This document shows, piece after piece, positions 45,265 to 54,946 of a DNA stretch of 57,372 bases; positions within the stretch are counted from its first letter, which is position 1; each line of letters opens with the position of its first letter. The notes beneath the pieces were generated by a model, which saw only the letters and a list, made by a program, of their open reading frames with translations, was not told the origin of the DNA and searched no databases. Source of the DNA: Azospirillum picis (GTDB taxonomy: Bacteria > Pseudomonadota > Alphaproteobacteria > Azospirillales > Azospirillaceae); assembly GCF_017876115.1 (NCBI RefSeq), contig NZ_JAGINO010000035.1, positions 1-57,372 on the forward strand, read 5' to 3'. The translations under genes were made by a program, and so were the position numbers.

Positions 45265-46206
45265 TCAGCGACAGAGCTGGGCGAATTTGCGTTCCGGGAT
45301 CGGCGGCGGCGACGGGTGCAGCATCAATCCCTGCTCGTCGACGTCGACCCGGGCGTCGGGATAGACGGCAAGGGCCAACTGCAGGGCCTCGATGAAGCGC
45401 TTGCGGAAATCGCGCAGCCGGCTGTAGCCGGCACCGAACTGCTCGAACACCGCCGGCCAGGTGATGGGGGTCGACCGCGGCAGGCTGTGCAGCCGGTAGG
45501 CCAGCCAGATATAGATGTCGATGCTGGTGCTGTTGTTCTGGATGTGGCGCAGGGCCGGTTCCCAGATCGGCACCGGATGAGCCTTCAGCTCACGGAAGAA
45601 GGACTCCGAGAGCAGCACGCGGTCTTCCCATAGTGCCCCCTGGTCGCCGCTGCCGCCATTGGCAGAGAAGTGGATGCCGCCCTTGACGATCGAGCCTTTC
45701 TCGAAGCCGATGCTGTGGGCATCCTCCCAGGCGAAGGTCAGGTTGCAGGCGGCGATGCGTGAGGCCTGCTCGCGGATGTCGCGGTAGGTCTGGCCCCCAA
45801 CTGACAGGCCCATGCGGTCGAGCCACTCGTGCATGCTGCGGCCGAGTTCGACCTCGCGGCTGTCGGTCTGGATCGCCCGGGTCTGCAGGTAGAGCAGGAT
45901 CATCCGGGCGCGGCTGCCATAAGGCACGCCGTAAAGCTTAAAGCCACCGTTGCGGACCGGCAGTCGTCCCGGCTCGATCAGCAAGCGGATCTTATGTCCA
46001 CGCCGCTCCCAGGGCTGGTCATCGGGAAGACGACGATGGGGAAGTGCGGTCAGCGCAAAGCCCGAATAGGTGATGCCAAGCTCCTGGCGCTCTTCTTCCA
46101 GGACGGAAGCGGCGATGTCGACTAGCGACCGCTGATCCGGATCCGTCTGAAGCGCCTTCGCCTGGTCACGTCCAAGCTGGGTGATCAGGGTGTGTATCTG
46201 TCCCAT
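45265..46206 (-). CDS. repA: Plasmid replication initiator RepA (RepA_C family)
   Basis: A 313-aa initiator of the plasmid-encoded RepA family found on alphaproteobacterial secondary replicons. Family blocks visible are YSGFALTALPHRRLPDDQ, GVPYGSRARMILLYLQT, VELGRSMHEWLDRMGL, and IDIYIWLAYRLHSLP. It is expected to bind the adjacent iterons and open the origin. I chose ATG 46206 (MGQIHTLITQLG), preceded by AAGG; an upstream start at 46269 would overlap the first iteron and is less likely. No parA/parB or repB/repC gene is seen beside it, so partition functions must lie outside the window. Confidence 0.87.
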   Translation of the reverse strand: MGQIHTLITQLGRDQAKALQTDPDQRSLVDIAASVLEEERQELGITYSGFALTALPHRRLPDDQPWERRGHKIRLLIEPGRLPVRNGGFKLYGVPYGSRARMILLYLQTRAIQTDSREVELGRSMHEWLDRMGLSVGGQTYRDIREQASRIAACNLTFAWEDAHSIGFEKGSIVKGGIHFSANGGSGDQGALWEDRVLLSESFFRELKAHPVPIWEPALRHIQNNSTSIDIYIWLAYRLHSLPRSTPITWPAVFEQFGAGYSRLRDFRKRFIEALQLALAVYPDARVDVDEQGLMLHPSPPPIPERKFAQLCR

Positions 46207-46923
46207 AGCGAGCTGACCTTGGCACAACTTTGTGGGCAAGCCTATATCACGTCGGGATAGTCCCAGCAATTTGGAGTCTTGTCGCTCAGACTATTTGTAA
46301 GGTTATTTGATTCAGTTATTAGTTTGAGCGACAAGACTCCAGTGGAGACTCGCGAGTCGCGCGACAAAACTCCAGAACTGGTGCGACAAGACTCCAGCGG
46401 ATAGTCCGGCTAAGCTGTGGATTTCCGGTTCATCGCGACAAGACTCCAGTCATGCCATTTCGATTCGAATCCGAATCGCCGCCGAGTCGTGTTTTTTGCG
46501 AGTCGCGATTGCGGATTGCCGTTCTCCGGGCTGAAGGATGGGGGCTGTCTGAGCGGGGAAAGCGGGAATTTGGAGTTCTGTCGCGCTTTCCGAGCTGAGA
46601 GGGCAGGGAAAGCGCCTTCTTGATGAAGGTGCCAGGCACAGGATGCGGGAGAGGGCGCGACAAGACTCCAAGGCCACGCGCCCGGGAATGCGGGTCGGAG
46701 CCCCCGGCGTTTGGAGTCTTGTCGCGGCTTTTCCCGGAAGGGGCGCTCCGGTCGGGGCAGTCTCGGAGGGGTGCTTGTGGCGGGAGAAGACGCTGGTCTA
46801 TAACGAACCGCCATGGTGCTTGGCCGACAGGATGGCGCGCCGGTGTTGCGTGTCCCTCTGTACGGGGTCGGGAGCTTTCCGACGGCGCTTGCACGGCATG
46901 TTCACTCAACAGATGGCGGGCTG
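46207..46923. other. Replication origin (oriV) with iteron array
   Basis: The 716-base gap between repA and manC holds eight iterons in both orientations, an A+T-rich segment (46286-46327, about three quarters A+T, containing TTATTTGATTCAGTTATTAG) and a DnaA-box-like TGTGGATTT at 46416-46424 (complement of AAATCCACA, two differences from the consensus). This is the standard composition of an iteron-controlled origin. The manC promoter probably overlaps its right end. Confidence 0.8.
46270..46725. repeat. Iteron array (eight copies of a 16-base repeat)
   Basis: Forward copies of TTTGGAGTCTTGTCGC lie at 46270-46285 and 46710-46725, with a variant (GGAGTTCTGTCGC core) at 46569-46584. Reverse copies (GCGACAAGACTCCA) lie at 46328-46341, 46383-46396, 46435-46448 and 46657-46670, with a one-base variant at 46361-46374. 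Starts of the first four reverse copies are 33, 22 and 52 bases apart, close to whole helical turns. They are the expected binding sites for the adjacent RepA. Confidence 0.88.
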
Positions 46924-48381
46924 ATGACCGGCAATTCCGCGCAGAAGATCATTCCGGTGCTGCTTTCAGGCGGCACGGGATCGCGTTTGTGGCCCCTGTC
47001 GCGCGAGCTGTATCCCAAACAGTTCCTGCCGCTGTGCTCGGAGCGCACGATGCTCCAGGACACCGCCTTGCGGGTCAGCGCCCGGTCCGGTGCGCCGCAG
47101 GCGCCGCTTGCCTTCACACAGCCCCTGGTGATCTGCAACCAGGAACATCGCTTCCTGGCGGCCGAGCAGCTGCGCCAGTCGCGGTGCGACGCCCGCGGCA
47201 TCATCCTGGAGCCGGCCGGACGCAACACGGCCGCGGCCTGCGCGCTCGCCGCGCTCGCGGTGGAGGCCGATGATCCCGATGCGCTGCTCCTGGTGCTGCC
47301 GGCCGACCATGAAATCCGTGATGCCGATGCCTTCCATCGCGCGGTCACCATAGCCGCCGCCGGCGCCGCCGCCGGCCGGCTCGTCACCTTCGGCATCGCG
47401 CCGACCAAGCCGGAGACCGGCTATGGTTATATCCGCCGCGGCCATTCGCTGGACGAGGCGGACGGTGCCTTCACCGTCGCCGCCTTCGTCGAGAAGCCGT
47501 CGCTGGAGGTCGCCGAGCGTTACCTCGCCGATGGCAGCTATCTGTGGAACAGCGGCATGTTCCTCTTCCCGGTCGGCCGCCTGCTGGTCGAGCTGGAGCG
47601 CCATGCCCCGGCGGTGCTGGCCGCCTGCCGGGCCGCCCTCGCCGGGGGGGCCAGGGATCTCGACTTCTTCCGCCTGGATGCCGAGGCCTTCGCCAAGGCG
47701 CCGGCGATCTCCATCGATTATGCGGTGATGGAGCACACCGACCGTGCCGCCGTGGTGCCGTGCGAGATCGGCTGGACCGACGTCGGCGCCTGGTCGGCCT
47801 TGTGGGACGTCGGATCCAAGGACACGGCCGGCAACGTCGTCATCGGCGACGTGCTGCTGGAAGGCGCCCGCGACTGCTACGTGCGCAGCGACAACCACCT
47901 GACCGCGGTGGTCGGGGTGGAGAACGCCGTGGTGGTGGTGGTGGACGACGCCGTGCTGGTCGCCGACCGCGCCCAGGCCCAGGACGTCAAGCGCATCGTC
48001 GACCGGCTGAAGGCCGACGGCCGCAGCGAATCCTCGACCCACCGCCGGGTCCACCGCCCCTGGGGCTCCTACCAGTCGTTGCACACCGGCGAGCGTTTCC
48101 AGGTCAAGAGCCTGACCATCGCGCCCGGTTCGCGCCTGTCGCTGCAAAAGCACCATCACCGCGCCGAGCACTGGGTGGTGGTCAACGGCACCGCCCTGGT
48201 CACCCGTGGCGAGGAGCAGGTGATGATTTACGAGAACCAGTCGATCTACATCCCGATCGGCACGGTCCACCGGCTGGAGAACCCCGGCAAGGTGCCGCTG
48301 ACCATCATCGAGGTGCAGTCCGGCTCCTATCTCGGCGAGGACGATATCGTCCGGCTCGAGGACGTCTACGGCCGCAACTGA
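46924..48381 (+). CDS. manC: Mannose-1-phosphate guanylyltransferase / mannose-6-phosphate isomerase
   Basis: A 485-aa bifunctional type II enzyme supplying GDP-mannose. The N-terminal nucleotidyltransferase has LSGGTGSRLWPLSRELYPKQ and FVEKPSLEVAERY, and the C-terminal cupin PMI domain has RPWGSYQSL and LSLQKHHHRAEHWVVV followed by IPIGTVHRLENPG. ATG 46924 is placed just before the conserved start; longer forms would read into the origin region. Homologues are called manC, cpsB, xanB or noeJ. It is alone on the plus strand, facing the UDP-xylose synthase gene, with a hairpin between them. No GDP-mannose dehydratase is in the window. Confidence 0.9.
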   Translation: MTGNSAQKIIPVLLSGGTGSRLWPLSRELYPKQFLPLCSERTMLQDTALRVSARSGAPQAPLAFTQPLVICNQEHRFLAAEQLRQSRCDARGIILEPAGRNTAAACALAALAVEADDPDALLLVLPADHEIRDADAFHRAVTIAAAGAAAGRLVTFGIAPTKPETGYGYIRRGHSLDEADGAFTVAAFVEKPSLEVAERYLADGSYLWNSGMFLFPVGRLLVELERHAPAVLAACRAALAGGARDLDFFRLDAEAFAKAPAISIDYAVMEHTDRAAVVPCEIGWTDVGAWSALWDVGSKDTAGNVVIGDVLLEGARDCYVRSDNHLTAVVGVENAVVVVVDDAVLVADRAQAQDVKRIVDRLKADGRSESSTHRRVHRPWGSYQSLHTGERFQVKSLTIAPGSRLSLQKHHHRAEHWVVVNGTALVTRGEEQVMIYENQSIYIPIGTVHRLENPGKVPLTIIEVQSGSYLGEDDIVRLEDVYGRN

Positions 48382-48396
48382 GGCGCTTGTCCCCCG

Positions 48397-48428
48397 CGGG
48401 AGGGCCGTCCGGGGGGACGGCCCTCCCG
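48397..48428. terminator. Bidirectional hairpin between convergent genes
   Basis: A 14-bp perfect stem, CGGGAGGGCCGTCC (48397-48410) with GGACGGCCCTCCCG (48415-48428), has a GGGG loop and lies 16 bases after the manC stop and 6 bases before the end of the opposing gene. It lacks a long T run but is well placed to end both transcripts. Confidence 0.7.
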
Positions 48429-48434
48429 TTCCGC

Positions 48435-49388
<954 letters not shown>

Positions 49389-49543
49389 GAATTCTTGCTC
49401 TTTCACCAGGAGGGCGTGACCATTGCACAGGCCGGGGGGCGGCGGCCAGCCGGACCATCGTCATCCCCGCCTTGGCCATCCTCTCCGCCCTGAGGGGAAC
49501 GGTCCGGTGCCAGGCCGGGCGACAGGAGCCCGATGGTGCCGCC

Positions 49544-50407
49544 TCAGCCAAGCAGGCTCAGCAGATACCGGCCATAGTCGTTTTTCTGCAGCGGCTCGGC
49601 CAAGCGGCGAAGCTGCTCGCCGTCGATCCACCCGGACACATAGGCGATCTCCTCCGGACAGGCGATCTGCAGGCCCTGGCGGTGCTGGATGGTGCGGACG
49701 AACTCCGCCGCCTCCAGCAGGCTGTCGTGGGTGCCGGTGTCGAACCAGCCGTAGCCGCGGCCCATCTGCTCGACCGACAGCCGTCCCATCTCCAGATAGG
49801 CGGCGTTGACCGAGGTGATCTCCAGCTCGCCCCTGGCCGACGGCCTGACCGCCGCGGCGATGTCGAGCACGTCGTTGTCGTAGAAGTAAAGCCCGGTCAC
49901 CGCCCATTTGGAGCGCGGCTCGACCGGCTTCTCTTCGATGCTCAGCGCCCGGCCCTGGCCGTCGAACTCGACCACGCCGTAGCGCTCGGGGTCGCGCACG
50001 GCGTAGGCGAAGACACTGGCGCCGGCGGCCCTCTCGCCGGCGGCGCGCAAGAGGTTGGTCAGGCCGTGGCCGTAGAAGATGTTGTCGCCCAGCACCAGCG
50101 CGCACGCGTCGGTGCCGACGAAATCGCGGCCGATGATGAAGGCCTGGGCCAGCCCGTCGGGCGAGGGCTGGATGGCGTAGTTCAGGTTCAAGCCCCACTG
50201 CGAGCCGTCGCCCAGCACCGTCTGGAACAGCGGCTGGTCGTGTGGGGTGGTGATGATCAGGATGTCGCGGATGCCCGCCAGCATCAGGGTGCTGAGCGGG
50301 AAATAGATCATCGGCTTGTCGTAGATCGGCAGCAGCTGCTTGCTGATTGCCCGCGTCACCGGGTAAAGGCGGGTGCCGGAACCGCCGGCCAGGATGATGC
50401 CCTTCAT
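49544..50407 (-). CDS. rmlA: Glucose-1-phosphate thymidylyltransferase
   Basis: A 287-aa nucleotidyltransferase of the RmlA/RfbA type: MKGIILAGGSGTRLYPVT is the dTTP loop, with YDKPMIYFPLSTLMLAG, LVLGDNIFYGHGL, SIEEKP and GYGWFDTGTHDSLLEAA in the expected order. It makes dTDP-glucose, the first step to dTDP-L-rhamnose. Full length for the family. It starts 12 bases after rmlD and is the last gene of the rmlC-rmlB-rmlD-rmlA unit. Confidence 0.93.
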   Translation of the reverse strand: MKGIILAGGSGTRLYPVTRAISKQLLPIYDKPMIYFPLSTLMLAGIRDILIITTPHDQPLFQTVLGDGSQWGLNLNYAIQPSPDGLAQAFIIGRDFVGTDACALVLGDNIFYGHGLTNLLRAAGERAAGASVFAYAVRDPERYGVVEFDGQGRALSIEEKPVEPRSKWAVTGLYFYDNDVLDIAAAVRPSARGELEITSVNAAYLEMGRLSVEQMGRGYGWFDTGTHDSLLEAAEFVRTIQHRQGLQIACPEEIAYVSGWIDGEQLRRLAEPLQKNDYGRYLLSLLG

Positions 50408-50419
50408 GGTCTTATGCCC

Positions 50420-51310
50420 TCACGCCTGCGGCGGGTTGGTGAACAGCTCGTCGATCACGCGGTCCAGGCTGTCCTGCCACGGCGGGCAGGAAACACCGAG
50501 ACGCTCCCTGGCGCGGCTGCAGTCCAGACGCGAATTGGCCGGGCGGCGTGCCGGGGTCGGATAGTCGGCAGTGCCGATGGCGCTCAGACGCGGCCGCTTG
50601 CCGGTGCGCTCCTCCAGCCGCCGGAAGATCTGCTCGGCAAAACCGTGCCAAGTGGTGTAGCCGCTGCCGGTCAGGTGGTAGGTGCCCCAGGCGGTGCTGC
50701 CCGTCGTCTCGATGGCGGCGGCGATCTGCACGATGGCGGCGGCGAGGTCGGCGGCGGCGGTCGGCGAGCCATGCTGGTCGGCGACCACCCGCATCTCCTC
50801 GCGCTCCTGCCCCAGGCGCAGCATCGTCTTGACGAAGTTGTTGCCGTAGGCGCTGTAGACCCAGGAGGTGCGCAGGATGACGTGCCGGGGCGTCGCCGTC
50901 CGCACCGCCGCCTCGCCCGCCGCCTTGCTGGCGCCATAGACGCCGATCGGGTTGATCGGGTCGTCCTCGGTGTAGATCCCGTCCTTCGTCCCGTCGAAGA
51001 CATAGTCGGTCGACACATGGATGAAGGGAATGCCGCGGGATGCACAAGCCGCCGCCATGGCGCCCGGGCCGTCGCGGTTGATGGCGAAGGAGAGGTCGAC
51101 CTCGCTCTCGGCCTTGTCGACGGCGGTGTGGGCGGTGGCATTGACCAGCAGGGCCGGCGCATGGGCGGCGACCGCCGCCTCGACGTCGCCCGGCCGGGTC
51201 ACGTCGAACGCGGGATAGGGCAGGCCGACCAGCTCGGTGCCGGGAGCCCAGGCGGCCCGCATCAGCTCGAAGCCGAGCTGGCCGTTGGCACCGAGGACGA
51301 GGATCTTCAC
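50420..51310 (-). CDS. rmlD: dTDP-4-dehydrorhamnose reductase
   Basis: A 296-aa reductase catalysing the last step to dTDP-L-rhamnose. The translation begins VKILVLGANGQLGFEL, has NATAHTAVDKAE, HVSTDYVFDGTK, the catalytic YGASKAAGE, and RTSWVYSAYGNNFVKTM. The GTG at 51310 overlaps the rmlB stop codon (GTGA at 51307-51310), which fixes the start and implies coupling. Longer starts would read into rmlB. Confidence 0.92.
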   Translation of the reverse strand: MKILVLGANGQLGFELMRAAWAPGTELVGLPYPAFDVTRPGDVEAAVAAHAPALLVNATAHTAVDKAESEVDLSFAINRDGPGAMAAACASRGIPFIHVSTDYVFDGTKDGIYTEDDPINPIGVYGASKAAGEAAVRTATPRHVILRTSWVYSAYGNNFVKTMLRLGQEREEMRVVADQHGSPTAAADLAAAIVQIAAAIETTGSTAWGTYHLTGSGYTTWHGFAEQIFRRLEERTGKRPRLSAIGTADYPTPARRPANSRLDCSRARERLGVSCPPWQDSLDRVIDELFTNPPQA

Positions 51311-52371
51311 GGCGCGGCTCCTTCGGTGAGGCCCAGCCGCTCGCCGCGGTAGGAGCCGTTGAGGATCGCCTGCCACCAGCCGCGGTTTTCCAGGTACCAG
51401 GCCACCGTCTTGCGCAGGCCGCTCTCGAAGCTCTCCTGCGGCCTCCAGCCCAGCTCGCGCTCGATCTTGCCGGCATCGATGGCATAGCGCTTGTCGTGGC
51501 CGGGGCGGTCGGTGACGAAGCTGATCAAGCGGTCATGCGGAGCGCCGGCCGGGGCCATCTCGTCGAGCAGCGCGCAGATGGCGCGGACGACCTCCAGGTT
51601 GGTGCGCTCGTTGTGGCCGCCGATGTTGTAGCTCTCGCCGATCCGACCCGTCTCCAGCACCAGCCGCAGCGCCCGGGCATGGTCCTCGACATAGAGCCAG
51701 TCACGGATGTTGTCGCCCTTGCCGTAGACCGGCAGCGCCTCGCCCGCCAGTCCCTTGAGGATCACCAGCGGGATCAGTTTTTCCGGGAAATGGTAGGGGC
51801 CGTAATTGTTGGAGCAGTTGGTCAGCACCACCGGCAGCCCGTAGGTCTCGTGCCAGGCGCGCACCAGATGGTCGCTCGACGCCTTGCTGGCCGAATAGGG
51901 CGAGTTGGGGCTGTAGGCGGTGGTCTCGGTGAAGAAGCCGTCGGGACCCAGCGTGCCGAACACCTCGTCGGTGGAGATGTGGTGGAAGCGGAACGCTTCC
52001 CGGCGCTCCGCCGGCAGCGTCGACCAGTGGGCGCGCGCCGCCTCCAGCAGGCGGAAGGTGCCGACCACGTTGGTCTGGATGAAGTCGCCCGGCCCGTCGA
52101 TCGAGCGGTCGACGTGGGACTCGGCGGCCAGGTGCATCACCGCGTCGGGCTGGTGGGTGGCGAACACCCGCTTCAGTTCGGCGGCGTCGCAGATGTCGAC
52201 CTTCTCGAAGGCGTAGCGGGGATGGCCCTCGGCGCCCGGCAGCGAGGACAGGTTGGCCGCGTAGGTCAGCTTGTCCACATTGACGACGAAGGCGTCGGTT
52301 TCGGCCAGGAGCTGGCGGACCACCGCCGAGCCGATGAAACCGGCACCGCCGGTGACGAGAATGCGCGTCAT
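51307..52371 (-). CDS. rmlB: dTDP-glucose 4,6-dehydratase
   Basis: A 354-aa extended SDR. RILVTGGAGFIGSAVVRQLL binds NAD, NVDKLTYAANLSSL and HLAAESHVDRSIDGP are RmlB signatures, the catalytic acid pair is in HHISTDEVFGTLG, and YSASKASSDHLVRAW holds the Tyr and Lys. It produces dTDP-4-keto-6-deoxyglucose. Start ATG 52371, directly before the fold. It lies 87 bases after rmlC and is coupled to rmlD. Confidence 0.93.
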   Translation of the reverse strand: MTRILVTGGAGFIGSAVVRQLLAETDAFVVNVDKLTYAANLSSLPGAEGHPRYAFEKVDICDAAELKRVFATHQPDAVMHLAAESHVDRSIDGPGDFIQTNVVGTFRLLEAARAHWSTLPAERREAFRFHHISTDEVFGTLGPDGFFTETTAYSPNSPYSASKASSDHLVRAWHETYGLPVVLTNCSNNYGPYHFPEKLIPLVILKGLAGEALPVYGKGDNIRDWLYVEDHARALRLVLETGRIGESYNIGGHNERTNLEVVRAICALLDEMAPAGAPHDRLISFVTDRPGHDKRYAIDAGKIERELGWRPQESFESGLRKTVAWYLENRGWWQAILNGSYRGERLGLTEGAAP

Positions 52372-52458
52372 CAAACCACCTTGCGCCCTGTCGGAAGGGA
52401 AACGGCCAAACCGGAAAAGCCCGGGTCCCGGCAGATCGGCGTTGCCGGCGGCTCCTTA

Positions 52459-53010
52459 TTAGAACAGCTCGGCCGCCTGCGCCAAGCGCGGGTTGTTGTG
52501 ATCCTTGTCGGACAGCCGCGCCGCGCCGGCGGCGACCGGCCAGTCGATGCCGAGGTCGGGGTCGTTCCACAGCAGCCCGCGGTCATGCTCGGGCGAGTAG
52601 AGGTTGGTCACCTTGTAGATGACCTCGGTGTCCGGCTCCAGCGTGCAGAAGCCGTGGGCGAAGCCGACCGGGATCAGGATCTGGTTCCACTCGGCGGCGC
52701 TGATGACCGCCGACACATGCTGGCCGAAGGTGGGCGAGTCGCGCCGGATGTCCACCGCCACGTCGAAGACCGCCCCGCGCACCACGCGCAGCAGCTTGTC
52801 CTGGGCGAAGGGGGGGAGCTGGTAATGCAGGCCGCGCACGGTGCCGATCTCGGCCGACAGCGACTGGTTGTCCTGGACGAACTCCAGCATCAGCCCGGCC
52901 GCCTCGAACGCCCGCTTGCTGTAGGTCTCCGAAAAGAAGCCGCGGTGGTCGCCGAACTTCTTCGGGCGGATGATCTTGACCTCGGGGATGGCGAGTGCGG
53001 CGATGTCCAT
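52459..53010 (-). CDS. rmlC: dTDP-4-dehydrorhamnose 3,5-epimerase
   Basis: A 183-aa cupin epimerase. Family blocks are KKFGDHRGFFSETYSK, DNQSLSAEIGTVRGLHYQ with the catalytic His, GAVFDVAVDIRRDSPTFGQ, PVGFAHGFCTLEP, and YKVTNLYSPEHDRG with the catalytic Tyr. AGGAG nine bases before the ATG at 53010 supports the start over longer forms. It is the first gene of the rhamnose operon and is transcribed away from galE across a gap of about 240 bases. Confidence 0.93.
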   Translation of the reverse strand: MDIAALAIPEVKIIRPKKFGDHRGFFSETYSKRAFEAAGLMLEFVQDNQSLSAEIGTVRGLHYQLPPFAQDKLLRVVRGAVFDVAVDIRRDSPTFGQHVSAVISAAEWNQILIPVGFAHGFCTLEPDTEVIYKVTNLYSPEHDRGLLWNDPDLGIDWPVAAGAARLSDKDHNNPRLAQAAELF

Positions 53011-53248
53011 GACTGAAAGGCTCCTGTTGCGCCGGTTCTGCCGGCGGCGTCGCGTCCGCCTTGGTATCGCCGCTTGCCGCCGCTGTCCATCGCCGAACGC
53101 CATCGGGCGGGGCAGTGTGGCACCGGCGTGCCTCTTTCCGGGGACCGCGAAAGGGACAGCCCGCCTCGGCGGAAAAGCTTGGCATGGGGCCGGGCCGGCG
53201 GGCGATAGTCGGCGTTGATCTTTGCACCGCAGCGTGAGTGGACCGTCC

Positions 53249-54262
53249 ATGGCCGACCTGACTTCCCGTAACACCGTGCTGGTGACCGGCGGCGCCGGCT
53301 ACATCGGCTCCCATGTCGTGCTGGCCCTGCGCGACGGCGGCCGGCCGGTGGTGGTGGTCGACGACCTGTCCAGCGGCCGCCGCGCCGCCGTGCCGCCGGA
53401 GGTGGCGCTGGTGGAGGGCGATGTCGGCGACCGCGACCTGATCGCCCATGTCCTTGCCGAGCACCGGGTGGGCACGGTGATGCATTTCGCCGGCAGCATC
53501 GTCGTGCCGGAATCGGTGGAAAAGCCGCTCGACTACTACCGCAACAACACCGCCAACAGCCTGGCGCTGATCGAGGCCTGCCACCGGGCCGGGGTCGAGC
53601 GCTTCGTCTTCTCCTCCACCGCCGCGGTGTATGGCATGGCCGAGTCCACGCCGATCGACGAGGAGGCGCCGACCCGCCCGATCAACCCCTATGGCCGCTC
53701 CAAGCTGATGACCGAATGGATGCTGGCCGATGCCGCCGCCGCCCACGGCCTGCGTGCGGTGGTGCTGCGCTACTTCAACGTGGCCGGGGCGGATCCGCAG
53801 GGACGCTCGGGCCAATGCACGCGCGTCGCCACCCACCTGCTGAAGATCGCCGCCCAGGCGGCGACCGGCCAGCGGCCGGAGATCCAGATCTACGGCGACG
53901 ACTATCCCACCCCGGACGGCACCTGCGTGCGCGACTACATCCATGTCAGCGACCTCGCCGCCGCCCATGTCGCCGCCCTGGTCCATCTCGAGGCCGGCGG
54001 CGACAGCCGCACCCTGAACTGCGGCTACGGGCGCGGCTATTCGGTGCGCGAGGTGCTCGACATGGTGGAGACGGTGCTCGGCCGGCCGCTGCCGACCCGC
54101 ATCGGCCCGCGCCGCGCCGGCGACCCGCCGGCCCTGGTCGCCGCGACCGCCCGCATCGGGCGCGAGCTCGACTGGACGCCGCGCCATGCCGACCTGCGCA
54201 CCATCGTCGAGACCGCGCTCGCCTGGGAGCGCAGGCTGGTGGCGGACGCCGTGGCCGGCTGA
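53249..54262 (+). CDS. galE: UDP-glucose 4-epimerase
   Basis: A 337-aa extended SDR interconverting UDP-glucose and UDP-galactose. TVLVTGGAGYIGSHVVLAL is the NAD site, VMHFAGSIVVPESVEKPLDY and FVFSSTAAVYG follow, the catalytic Tyr-x3-Lys is in NPYGRSKLMTEWML, and RYFNVAGADPQG and GDDYPTPDGTCVRDYIHV are GalE hallmarks. ATG 53249 precedes the fold; a TTG at 53222 would add nine residues. It faces gmhA, with seven bases between the stop codons. Confidence 0.92.
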   Translation: MADLTSRNTVLVTGGAGYIGSHVVLALRDGGRPVVVVDDLSSGRRAAVPPEVALVEGDVGDRDLIAHVLAEHRVGTVMHFAGSIVVPESVEKPLDYYRNNTANSLALIEACHRAGVERFVFSSTAAVYGMAESTPIDEEAPTRPINPYGRSKLMTEWMLADAAAAHGLRAVVLRYFNVAGADPQGRSGQCTRVATHLLKIAAQAATGQRPEIQIYGDDYPTPDGTCVRDYIHVSDLAAAHVAALVHLEAGGDSRTLNCGYGRGYSVREVLDMVETVLGRPLPTRIGPRRAGDPPALVAATARIGRELDWTPRHADLRTIVETALAWERRLVADAVAG

Positions 54263-54269
54263 GGCCGGC

Positions 54270-54860
54270 TCAGCCGGCCAGCCGCGCCTCGACCGCCTCG
54301 CACAGGTAGTGGTACAGGCACAGATGTGCCTGCTGGATCAGCGGGGTGTGGCGCGACGGCACCGCCAGCAACACGTCGCTGAGCGCCGCCAGCCGGCCGC
54401 CGCCCTCGCCGGTCAGCGCCACCGTGCTCATGCCGTGGCGGTGGGCGGCCTCGAAGGCGGCGACCACATTGGCCGAGTTGCCGCTGGTGCTCAGCCCGAG
54501 CAGCACCCCGCCGGGCTCGGCATAGGCCTCAACCTGGCGGGCGAACACCGTCTCGTAGCTGTAGTCGTTGGCCCAGGCGGTCAGCACCGCGGTGTTGGAG
54601 CTGAGGCAGATCGCCTTCAACGCCCGGCGCTCCTTCAGGAAGCGGCCGACCAGTTCGCCGGTGATGTGCTGGGCGTCGGCGGCCGAGCCGCCGTTGCCGC
54701 AGACCAGCAGCGGCCGGCCGGCGGCGAGGGCGGCGACGATGCGCTCGATGGCTGCCGCCATCACGGTGCTGTGGATGGCGTCGCGCGTCTGGAGCAGCAC
54801 CTCGGCCGAGCGCCCGATATATGCGCTCAGGGACGGGCGGGGCATGGTGGGATCAGCCAT
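54270..54860 (-). CDS. gmhA: Sedoheptulose 7-phosphate isomerase (phosphoheptose isomerase)
   Basis: A 196-aa SIS-domain protein with LLVCGNGGSAADAQHITGEL (about residues 51-70), LSTSGNSANVVAAFEAA and HTPLIQQAHLCLYHYLCE, the pattern of GmhA. It makes D-glycero-D-manno-heptose 7-phosphate, the first step to ADP- or GDP-heptose. The kinase/adenylyltransferase HldE is not seen here, but a divergent GmhB-like phosphatase is at 18019-18585. The GT4 gene lies about 85 bases upstream on the same strand, so they may be co-transcribed. MPRPSL, five residues in, is a possible start. Confidence 0.88.
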   Translation of the reverse strand: MADPTMPRPSLSAYIGRSAEVLLQTRDAIHSTVMAAAIERIVAALAAGRPLLVCGNGGSAADAQHITGELVGRFLKERRALKAICLSSNTAVLTAWANDYSYETVFARQVEAYAEPGGVLLGLSTSGNSANVVAAFEAAHRHGMSTVALTGEGGGRLAALSDVLLAVPSRHTPLIQQAHLCLYHYLCEAVEARLAG

Positions 54861-54946
54861 GGCTAGACTCGTTTGTGGTCAAAGAAGCCTCAAGGCGGCG
54901 GTGGGCCGGCATCCCACTCCGGCGGTGGCGGCCGGCACCTGCGGGA

